A stretch of 64,000 nt of DNA from positions 3,844,001 through 3,908,000 of the forward strand of contig JAPDPK010000033.1 in assembly GCA_031772115.1 (NCBI GenBank), read 5' to 3'. The notes beneath the pieces are model-generated. The model worked only from the letters and a program-made list of their open reading frames with translations. It was not told the DNA's origin and searched no databases. Source of the stretch: Heritiera littoralis (taxonomy: Eukaryota > Streptophyta > Magnoliopsida > Malvales > Malvaceae). Position 1 is the first letter of the stretch. Each line of letters opens with the position of its first letter. Below, in pieces: positions 54,836 through 64,000 of the stretch. The position numbers and the translations under genes are program-made.

Positions 54836-55570
54836 ATGATTGCTTTTGTTAAGCTCACTAAAGCTTCTGGTAATGCTTTATCTGATCCCCTTCAGTATCG
54901 ACAACTCTTTGTTAAATTGATGTTTTTAACTACCACCAAGCCTGACATCTCTTTTGCAGTACACCATCTTTCTCAATTCATGGAGCAACCTACTGATCTT
55001 CACCTCAAAATGCTTCATAGAGTCCTTCGCTACATAAAGTCTTCACCTGGACAAGGATTATTTTTTCTTTCTCAATCAGACTTGTTCTGAAGGGGTTTGA
55101 TTCTGATTAGGCTACTTGCCCTGACACAAGGTGTTCAGTTACAAGATACTGTGTCTTCCTTGGTAATGCCTTGATTTCATGGCGTTCTAAGAAGCAGTCG
55201 ACTGTGTCTCGATCTTTTGCTGAAGCTGAGTATAAAGTTCTAGCTTCCCTAGCATGTGAAGTTCAATGGTTACTATACTTTTTACATGGTCTCCAAATAC
55301 ATCATTCTGTTCCTGCCCAAGTCTTCTGTGATAACAAGTTTGCCATTGCCATTGCCAAGAACCATGTATTCCATGAACGTACCAAGCATATTGAGCTTGA
55401 TTGTCATCTGGTTTGTGAGAAAGTTCAAGTCTGTGTGCTCAGATTATTTCATGTGGCTTCCTCTTCTTAGCTAGCTGATCTGTTTACTAAGTCCCATCCA
55501 CCTGCAGTTTTTCGACCTTTAGTCTCTCGATTTGCATTTCAAAATCTGTACACCCCAGCTTGAGGGGGGC
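54836..55570 (+). pseudogene. Copia RT/RNase H fragment
   Basis: C-terminal part of a copia polyprotein of another lineage: YRQLFVKLMFLTTTKPDISF and LHRVLRYIKSSPGQGL (RT end), then a frame change and a TAG at the Trp of SD-W-ATCPD, VTRYCVFLGNALISWRSKKQ, AEAEYKVLASLACEVQWL, FCDNKFAIAIAKNHVFHERT, and LADLFTKSHPP. A polypurine tract TTGAGGGGGG ends at 55568. RNase H motifs are present but with several stops and at least two frame changes. No 5' part or 5' LTR nearby. Confidence 0.9.
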
Positions 55571-55800
55571 TAACAGAGTTTCATCATCTTCTTGTTATGC
55601 TTAGCTGGCATTAGTTTGTTATTTTCTACTAAGTTATACATGCTGACTTGTATAGGTTGTTAGTCTGTTAGAATAGCAGCTAGTTTTTCTTTTTTTTTTT
55701 GCCTCATTGATCAGCTCTATATATGAGCTCCTCATGTAACGCAAGATACAGAGAAATAAAATTTCAGTTATCATTCAAATTCTTTCAACTTTTGTTGTTT
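55571..55800 (+). repeat. Possible 3' LTR of the copia fragment
   Basis: Follows the polypurine tract directly. It contains a TATA-like CTCTATATATGAGC at 55715-55728 and ends in pyrimidine-rich sequence, as copia LTRs do. No partner LTR is in the window, so the end at about 55800 is approximate. Confidence 0.45.
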
Positions 55801-55948
55801 CGTTGGTAACTAGGGTTTCACAATTTTTTGATATTGCATATGTTAGAAATTTTTTGCCAGTTCTGTTCAAGTGGACTGGTCAAAATTGTAAAGCAGTTGT
55901 AATATTTGCAAAGATATCAATGCTAGAAGTCTTGACAGCCAGTTTATA

Positions 55949-56501
55949 TGATTTCCACATTAGTTGGAGTTTAAGAGGGCTGTGAACTTGACTGCTGTGT
56001 TGAATCTACAAGCTAGAACAGGCTGCATGAAAGAGTTTACGACTTCACCAATGGTAGAGCCAACCAAGATATATGTTCACTTGGGGCAAAGTTATTTACT
56101 ATAGTACGTTATATCGTAGGAAGTAACCCAAGTAGGTGCTGGTGAGTTCAGATTCTGGCTTATATTGCTTGGATCCTTAGTTTGACACCATGCTGCGGAT
56201 GTAATGTGACTCGCACAGTTGTTGAGTGGATATAAGTTGGGGAGAAAATGATTTTGTAGCATTGCAAAATCATTGAGAGCACAACTTTATTTCTGTGTTG
56301 GCAAAGTTTGAGCCTACACAATTTCGGGATTCGAAACCAAATGGAAGATAACATGTGGCGGTGTTAACTTTGGTGGCTTTAGCAACCCCATCGGCAAATC
56401 TCTCTGGTTTGAACAGGTGAGCATCTTCTCCCCATATCTCAGGGTCATGGTGAAGTGCTAGAGTAGAAATGAGCATTTTAATGTTTTCTGGTAGAGTAAT
56501 G
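55949..56501 (-). pseudogene. Tandem-duplicated last exon of the P450 pseudogene
   Basis: A direct copy of 56502-57054 (period 553 bp) carrying the end of the P450: ISTLALHHDPEIWGEDAHLF, ERFADG, the heme-binding loop altered to FGFESRNCVG (Gly to Glu), and a C-terminus MILQCYKIIFSPTYIHS ... LHPQHGVKLRIQAI. A frame change separates the heme loop from the tail. The high identity of the two copies indicates a recent duplication. Confidence 0.88.
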
Positions 56502-58986
56502 TGATTTCCACATTAGTTAGAGTTTAAGAGGGCTGTGAACTTGACTGCTGTGTTGAATCTACAAGCTAGAACAAGATGTATGAAAGAGTTTACGACTTCA
56601 CCAATGGTAGAGCCAGCCAAGATATATGTTCACTTGGGGCACAGTTATTTACTATAGTACGTTATTTCGTAGGAAGTAACCCAAGTAGGTGCTGGTGAGT
56701 TCAGATTCTGGCTTATATTGCTTGGATCCTTAGTTTGACACCATACTGCGGATGTAATGTGACTCTCACAGTTGTTGAGTGGATATAAGTTGGGGAGAAA
56801 ATGATTTTGTAGCATTGCAAAATCATTGAGAGCACCAAACTTTATTTCTGTGTTGGCAAAGTTTGAGCCTACACAATTTCGGGATCCGAAACCAAATGGA
56901 AGATAACATGTGGCGGTGTTAACTTTGGTGGCTTTAGCAACCCCATCGGCAAATCTCTCTAGTTTGAACAGGTGAGCATCTTCTCCCCATATCTCAGGGT
57001 CATGGTGAAGTGCTAGAGTAGAAATGAGCATTTCAATGTTTTCTGGTAGAGTAACATTTCCCAGCCTGACTTTCCTACCAACGCTCCTTGGAACGTGATC
57101 AACAGGAGGGTCTACCCTTAAAGATTCATTAACAATCATGCTGATCTGTAAGGAAATAACGGAGGGATTTATATATGTATGAAAGCGAATGCAAGGGATT
57201 AATAGAAGCAGATGGTATGGCTTGGTTTGCTCACCGTCTTCAACTTGGCAATGCTATTCGGACTTGGACTTTGTTGGCCAATTAACTCAAGCACCTCCAT
57301 TCTTGCTTTCTCGTGCCATTATGTATGCATTGCCAGAAGCAGAGGGTCCAAATGAGTGAGCTCGTGGTGGTTTCATGTCTAGCAAAGTAAAATGTCTTAC
57401 ATTCATCAATCGAGTCATCCAGTGATATTGATTTTGTGTTATCGGGATCATAATAAGCCTTCATAAGTAAACCAAGAAAGTCATTGTAGCTGTCTGATTT
57501 TCCTGTTACAGTCTCCTCTCTTCTCCTTATCATCTCTCAAATGAAGGCTCTTATCCCTTTTTCAAGTTTGTCTGATTTAATATCATCTTCTGTTTTCATT
57601 AACTTTTTGCAGAAACCCGAACTTCTCAATCAAGAGTTTTCTAACCGGTAAAGTCATGCAAGGACTGTAACAAGATACAGAGGCTTACCCAATGCCAGGA
57701 ATTCTGATTTTAAAAGCATTCCTGGAAATGATGAGAGCCATCTTCGTCAGCATATCAAATATGCACTCACCCTCCAGGTAACTACTTCCAAAAGCTGTCT
57801 GCGAAATTATTTCTAATGTTAAAATCTTGAATTCATCGAATAACTCAATTTCCTTGACTTCTTGTTTTCTCCATCTTTCTAGCATCATCTCCACCTTCCA
57901 GCATCATCTCCACACTTGATATCATTGCTGGAATCATACCCTTGAAGCAATATTGAAAGAAAGAAAATGAAAACGGAGAACAATTTTCGATGAAAAGAAT
58001 GCAGGCAATAATTTACCTTCAAGCCCTCTGCATGGAAAGCATGGTCAGCTAGTAGTCGATGTTTTAACCCATTTTTTACCACTGGACAATACAAGAGCAT
58101 TTCCCAAGAGCTTTTTCCAGTAGCCTCGAGTCTCTTGCTTTGGATAAGCACCATCTTTGTTGTTTAGGATTTCTTTAACTAGCTCAAGTTTAGTAACTAC
58201 CAAGAGAGCTTGAGGACCATACCAATACAAGAAGCTCTATCCTTCGTCAACATGTTAATCATTCAATGATAAAAACTATACAGATGAAAGAAACATTGAA
58301 AGTTCGAGATTTTACTAGCTAATCATTGTTATCATATAGTTTCATCCATGAATAAATGTGTGGCTGAATCCTAAGAAATACATGATGCGATACTGTTGAA
58401 TTATCTCAATAATGTGGACTAGTTAAGTATAATTAATATCATATAAATTAAATTAGTAGTATAATTTTGTAAACAATGTGACTGTATATATACGTAATAT
58501 ATTTATATTATACATGTATTAATCCTTAATGGGACGAATATAATACATGATCTAAAATTATGGGAGGTCCCTACTGTTGGCACTAATATATAAGTGATGG
58601 CCCATTGATCACTTGTATTATGGGAAGAGAAGTGGACAGCAATAGCTCTCTCTCGTTCCTCTTCCTCTCCTCACCATCCTCTCCTTTCTTCCTTGCACAG
58701 ACCATTATGGAGATTAGATTGGACGCAGCGGAAGCGTGGATGAACCTCCGGCGGCGTCTTCCTCCAGCTAGCAGTGGCGAAATTGGTGGTTGTATGGTGG
58801 GTTATAGCTTACCCACCAAAAGGTAGTTTTCTCCTCCTGTTATTGTGATAATGGGCTTTGGTGGATGTTTTAATTCCAACAACAACTCCATAGGACTACT
58901 CATGACATCTTTTCTCATGTCTCTTATCTCTTTAATGCTTCCATGGAAGAATCTGTACGGAAGGCCTTTCATTCCTTGTGACCTCA
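56502..58986 (-). pseudogene. Cytochrome P450 pseudogene, CYP72-clan, CYP749-like
   Basis: Minus-strand pieces in order: 58986-58802 (SQGMKGLPYRFFHGSIKEI, MRKDVMSSPMEL), 58230-58010 (YWYGPQALLVVTKLELVKEI, YPKQETRGYWKKLLG, then after a one-base insertion HRLLADHAFHAEGLK), 57955-57685 (GMIPAM; IELFDEFKILTLEIISQTAF; FKIRIPGIG), 57560-57236 (FLGLLMKAYYDPDNTK, I-helix ARHETTTS with Arg for Gly, VLELIGQQSPSPNSIAKLKT) and 57145-56840 (NESLRVDPPV, ERFADG, heme loop FGFGSRNCVG). A 19-bp tandem duplication at about 57890 and other frameshifts break it. The N-terminal anchor is missing because a gypsy element interrupts the first exon at 58987. Such enzymes normally sit on the ER and hydroxylate small molecules; this one cannot. 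Confidence 0.88.
58261..58801. other. Spacer between P450 exon pieces
   Basis: AT-rich, corresponding to an enlarged or rearranged first intron. A 73-codon plus-strand frame (58605-58826) overlaps the P450 exon in antisense and is not supported as a gene. Confidence 0.5.
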
Positions 58987-61900
58987 TGTAACATCCCGTT
59001 ACCACATTTTTCACGTATTTTCATACAACTTTACCGGTTGAGCTGTCTGCGATGCCATTAACATTCAACAGTAACAGTGATAAATGATAAACATTTATCT
59101 ATTAATTATGGAATATGAAATTTCTTTTCATTATTCCTTACATCTGACATCCCCTATTTACCTTTATTTCACTAAGGTAGTACTGTATACATATGTCTAA
59201 TATGTAAAAGAGAAGAGACTGTACCTATCACATTTAACGTGCCATGCCTCAGTGCTTTAAGCATAGCTATACCCATCTGAGAGTTAATTCTCTCAACTCC
59301 ATGTACTTCTTATCTGTGGAGTTAAAACAAAGGGGTGAGCGATTCATACGCTCAGTAAAGGAAACATATGCTGCTTTAAATAAAGCAAAACTATATATCA
59401 TAACGCATTTATTCTTTTCTTAATAATAACCCAGTAGAAAGACAGTGGATATATAGTAAACAACTCTCTTAAAACACCATTCAAAACACCGACTAACAGT
59501 TTACTTTAAAATGTAGTAACCACTATCTAGGATTTCAACAAATCCTCACAGTAAACAAAAATTGATAAGTTGAGACTAGGCAATAAATAAATCATGCTAT
59601 CATCGTTCCCCCTCCCCCTTGCGAGAACGGAATCTGCCGCTTTTGGGGTGCACCCGTAGGCCATCGCCCCTCACGGCTATCTCAGATCTATGGCCATAAT
59701 CTATAGTGGTCCTCGGGTCCACTTGCCAAGTGACCTCGAGACCGCTGATGACTTGGCAGGTCCATCAGCCCTATGATGCCCTAGGGTGCACTCGTTGGTC
59801 TATATGACCCGAGCCATCGCCCCAGATGGGTCACGCAAAGTATATAATTAATAACGCATGAATTCAATGCCTAATGTCTCAAATTCAAGTTATATCTTAT
59901 GTATCATTTCCACAAAATGATTTGATTTCTTATAAAACAATAAAACACTAAAAACAGCCTGTAATCTCAATTTTTAAAACCTGCTCGCCCATGGTCAGCT
60001 CGCCCGATATGGCTTGCCCATGGCAGCTCACCCATGGCGGAGAACATGTGTTCGCCCGCCCAACTTTACCCTTTAAATCGACAGGCAACATTGGCTCGCC
60101 CTCAGTGGCTCGCCCATTATGCAACTCGACCCAAAAAGGTTTCATATTTTTATTTTTGAAATATTTAAAATAATTCATTTTTCGTTTAGGAAATTACACT
60201 TTAAAAATTGTTCGCCAGAGTCAGCTCGCCCTTCACGGCTCGCCTCTGACTAACTCGACAAGACGGCGAATAAGTATTCGCCCGCCACTTAGCTTTTCAA
60301 AACAGAAGTATGTCTCGTTGATATCGGTCCGCCCGCCTTATATTTTAAAACAAGGGCCGCCCGCCTAAACACATTAAAAAGGGTTCGCCCAACTATGGCT
60401 TACCCGGATTTCCCTTTAAAACAAGGGCACTCGCCCAGTTCTCATAAAATAGAGCTCGCCACTTGGCTCGCCCCATACCTTTCTATAAAACAGTTCGCCC
60501 GCCTATAAAACTAGAAACGGGTGTATAAAAATTGTAAAAGGGCATGGATCGCCCGCCAATACCAATTCGCCCAACATAAAATACAAGAGCTCGCCCACCC
60601 TGTATCAATTCATCCAGAAAACAACATAGGGGTCGGCTTTTAGCTCGCCCGAATCAAAATAATTATTAAATAACTTCCTCAAACAATGCATGTCAGAAAA
60701 CAAAACATTTAACTTAATGTTTTCATAAAATTTACTCCACAGGACATGCATCACTTCACACACATCTCCCTTACCTGTTCCAACGAAGCCTTGCTTCGCC
60801 CTGCTCTTTGTTCGCCCATAGCCATTCCCAATTATCGGCTGCAAATTATATATAAATTCCATTAATATTTTCTTTATATATTTTTCCATTACTTGGGCGA
60901 GACTGAAATAAATCAAAAGACTACTCGCCAACAGAGCTCCAAATAGCTCGCCATTCACCAAATGGCTTCCACGTGGTAGCTCGCTCGCCATTACTAACCG
61001 TAGGTTTGTGAGCTCGCCCAACATTCAACTCACGAGGCCTATATTGGCTTAATTGTGGGACTTCGCCCACAATCCTATTCGCCCAAAGCCTCTGCATTTG
61101 AGCTCGCCCATTAATTCATTTCACTAGAATTGGGCGTTCTCGCCCTTTCAACACAGACTTTACCTTGGCGAGTTCCTTATTATCTACTCGCCTCATTGGC
61201 GATTACTAGTTTTCAATCGTGGGCGATCACCATAGTCGCCATTCTCGTCACTTATTCCATTATGTTCCTTGTTTTCATATTCTCTAAGGATCTAACTAAA
61301 AACAATACTGTATCTATGTTTATTACTTCATAAAACATAGAAATCTATCATTGACCATCAAGAACACCTCAGAAATATGAAACTCACCTCAACCAACTGC
61401 ACTTCAAGAGCAGAATTCTTTCTGTCTCCTGTTAGCCTCACTTTGCTTCTTCCTTTAATTCATCAACAATGGAAGAACGTTCTTGCAAACAGATTTTCTT
61501 ATTTGGCTAACGTAAGGATGAAGCTCAGAACATAAATTTGCAGGAAAATGGTTTTAGTGAAGAAGATGGAATTGGCTAACTCGGTTTTCCTCAATTGTTT
61601 CTTCTTATATAACCATGCTTAACCAATCAATAGCTACCGCCTGTCCCTTATCATGTTTCTTTCATCATTGTTCACGTCTTTCATGCATTTAAGGCATGAA
61701 GAAAACTGCAGCTCAAAGTGGCGTGGAAGTCTCCCTTTCACACGCGTTTTTCTTCTACTGCAAACTTTGCTTAATTCCTCAACCAATATGGCTAACTCCC
61801 TTATTGACTTTTACTTTTCTTCATTTATTGTCTTCAACCGTACGACTTATAAGTCAATTTTGGCTGCACGGTTCTGATTTATTATTTCATTCTGTTCGTG

Positions 61901-62331
61901 CTAATTTCAGCTCGCCAACACTTATTTCTTGGGCGATCAGATCCCTCGTCACATTGGGCGATCACCTAGTATGGCTCAACTCGCCAATTGCTATGATTCC
62001 CCACATTTGGCAATTTTTATTTAGCATTTTAATTTCCTCAATTTATATGAGCAATCAGGAGCACTCGCAGCATTTGGGCGAACTAGTGTACTCGCCCTCG
62101 CCATTATCCATTGTCGATCTGCTCAGCCATTGGCGAACATACTGCCTTGCTCGCCCTTTGGCGAGCTGAACAACATTCTCGCCCATACATTATTTCACCG
62201 AAATTGCTCCATTCTCATCTCATGATAACGAGCTTTTCAACTAAGTGGAAATCAATGTTCATTATTTATTTAATTTCCATTATCAATTTTATGAATTTAT
62301 GGTCTACAATAGTGTAGAATCAGATCTTACA
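58987..62331 (-). repeat. 3' LTR (3.35 kb) of the minus-strand gypsy element
   Basis: Complements the 9167-12707 type LTR along its length: terminal block at 59000-59060, acceptor-like CTGTGGAG near 59315-59322, near-palindrome at 59686-59706, GGGCGAG motifs seen as CTCGCCC at 59985-60640 and 60890-62190, and a candidate exon at 60775-60838. Clean TG...CA ends define the family termini. Confidence 0.9.
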
Positions 62332-62389
62332 TTTTCCCCCCACCTTAAGAAATTTGGTCCTCCAAATTTCAACAAGACTTATCAGTAAG

Positions 62390-63280
62390 GAAACTCTGGA
62401 TACTTCTTATGCATAAGGTTTTCTAATTCTCAAGTAGCCTCATACTGCCAGAGAATCCCACCAAAGAATTAATCTTTGATCACTACACTTTATCACAATA
62501 CTTTATCTCTCCTATCCAAAATTTGTACCGAGTTCTCAACGTAACTCATGTCCTCTTTAACCTCTAGGACTCATGTCGAATCACGTGAAAAGGATATGGA
62601 TAGTACTTTCTCATCATTGAGACATAAAATACGTTATGCACTCCTAACAACTCGGAAGGTAGTGCACATCTCTCACACGACCTAAGATCTTTAATAATCC
62701 AATACATCGGGAACTCAATTTCCCTCTCATTATGCTTCTAACTGGTGAGACCTTATATACACAATTTCTTGTATATCTCAAGAAATCTGTTCGACCAAGT
62801 CGAAAATAATTCTCGGTCTCCCATTTTGCATGCTATCGTGGATTATATCGTCTGCTAAATAATTTCTTTCAAATATTATGCCTATACTCTCTTGTGGCCA
62901 TTATTATCAACAAACTCTGCCATGGTAGAGGATTATCCCAGGAGCCTGTAAAATTAACCGCACACGCTCACACCATATCCTCGAGCGTCCATCTCATACA
63001 CTCGGACTGTCTCTCAGTCTGTGGATAAACTGCGGTGCGAAACTCAATCGGGATCCCATAGCTTCCTGTAATCTCTCTCACCACTGAGATACAAAGCGGG
63101 ACTCCCTATCAACTATAATGCTCACTGGAATACTGTAAACCTCACCATTTCCCTGACATATAATCCGGCCAAGGCATTGATTAGCTCAACAAATTCCATA
63201 ATCAAGGAATGAGCAGACTTACTCAATATATCCACAACTATCCAGATAGCATTTTACTGTTTTCAACTTTTCACTGAGTA
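62390..63280 (-). pseudogene. Ty3/gypsy integrase remnant, minus strand
   Basis: Reverse complement of the 15820-16710 remnant: the segment for the VVDILSKSAHSLI-type core start lies near 63200-63240, ALAGLYVREMV near 63140-63190, and the C-terminal V-LVQIxDR region near 62500-62560. Several stops and frame changes. It confirms orientation of the element. Confidence 0.75.
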
Positions 63281-64000
63281 TAGGAAGTACCTCTAATATA
63301 GGTATTTTTCTTCCTTATCACCTTCTCAACTCTTATTTAATCGTCTCCAATATGAGACCACGATTATCTTTTTATATTCCTCATTGTCTCTAAGAGTACT
63401 GCCTGTCTCTTTAGGCCATCAATAATCATCCCTTTGGCGCTCTTCTGCGCTTTAGGATTATTCTCTCAAGTGAGTTGGCGACCACCTAGTTCGCCTACAT
63501 CTCACAACATGTTATCCGGTGTTGAGCGATCACCCCACTCGTGGGTCGCCCATCCCGAATTTTCTCAAGGTCCTGAAGAATCTCGGGCGTCTTTTCTCAA
63601 AACCAATTTACACTCCTTCAAGTCTTTTATCATCCTTGAGAGTTAATAACTCATCTATACCATTTATCACTTATCATCTCATTCAGTGCTAGTCGATTAT
63701 AGTTTGGTGACTATCATGTAGATAATTTTAATCATTCGTATGTAATTGTCCCAGTAGTCTCTAAAATACCACGCACCCGCTCTCAATATATCTCAGAGCG
63801 TCCACACAATGCGCTCGGATATCTATATCAATCTGAGGCGGTGCTAACAGTAAAAATTTGGAATCCCAAAGCCTCTTGCTATACTCTCAAAGCATATGGC
63901 GAATCAGGGATCCTTATCACAAGTACCCACTCACTGGAACTTCACATACGTCCTCTCTGTTTCACCAATATATATCGACTAAGGCACTTATTACATCCCG

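Larger units (their letters stand above)
58987..64000 (-). mobile_element. Gypsy-type element of the GGGCGAG long-LTR family, minus strand, cut by window end
   Basis: The 3' LTR (62331-58987) starts TGTAAGATCTGATTC and ends GGGATGTTACA on the minus strand. Upstream of it (62332-62350) is the purine tract AAGGTGGGGGGAAAA, then internal sequence homologous to 12708-16761 to the window end, including an integrase remnant. The flanking CCTCA (58982-58986) should recur beyond the window as the target duplication. Insertion lies in the P450 first exon. Confidence 0.88.

Noticed and set aside
58605..58826. 73-codon plus-strand frame starting MITCIMGREVDSN
   Set aside because: Antisense to P450 exon sequence at its end, with no domain.

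Overview
This window is plant nuclear DNA, and almost certainly from a eudicot. The evidence is intron-containing genes with GT-AG junctions, copia and gypsy LTR retrotransposons primed by the initiator-Met tRNA site TGGTATCAGAGC, CACTA, hAT and Helitron transposons, a nuclear copy of the chloroplast trnH-psbA spacer, and a CYP749-like P450 remnant. A rosid, possibly Malpighiales, is a guess from the P450 and no more. There are no bacterial features, operons or CRISPR arrays. The window is gene-poor and mostly made of nested mobile elements. Both ends cut through elements.

Layout. 1-2435 is the right end of a CACTA element with a five-exon transposase gene carrying one nonsense codon. 2536-3208 is a small inverted-repeat element holding a two-exon mini reading frame. 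3570-8420 is a TA-rich minisatellite split by a 3.4-kb solo LTR (target duplication TACTT). 9167-20407 is a gypsy-type element with unusually long LTRs (about 3.6 kb) packed with GGGCGAG motifs and a ruined integrase. 21007-23292 is a related LTR ending against a receptor-kinase pseudogene. 23850-53531 contains three copies of a small plant gene of unknown function. Copy 1 is broken and carries a copia element in its 3' UTR (TSD GGAAC), and that copia carries a CACTA element in its 3' LTR (TSD TCA). Copies 2 (33123-33504) and 3 (53181-53531) look intact, with one intron each.

Between copies 2 and 3, a second copy of the minisatellite was hit by a Helitron (35561-50162, minus strand). The Helitron was hit by an hAT element (36241-47684, TSD AATGAAGG), the hAT by a solo LTR (38749-45443, TSD ATATT), and that LTR by a second solo LTR (40367-44088, TSD CTACT). 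The uninterrupted minisatellite at 8270-8290 gives the Helitron's empty site. The right end has a copia RT/RNase H scrap, a CYP749-like P450 pseudogene with a 553-bp tandem duplication of its last exon, and a minus-strand gypsy element of the GGGCGAG-LTR family inserted into the P450's first exon and running off the window.

The only plausible host protein genes are the two intact small-gene copies. The most interesting undescribed material is the long-LTR family, whose LTRs share a conserved splice-site-flanked candidate exon and a conserved near-palindrome, together with the minisatellite and the hairpin array inside the CACTA element. All calls come from reading the sequence. No alignments or database searches were run.
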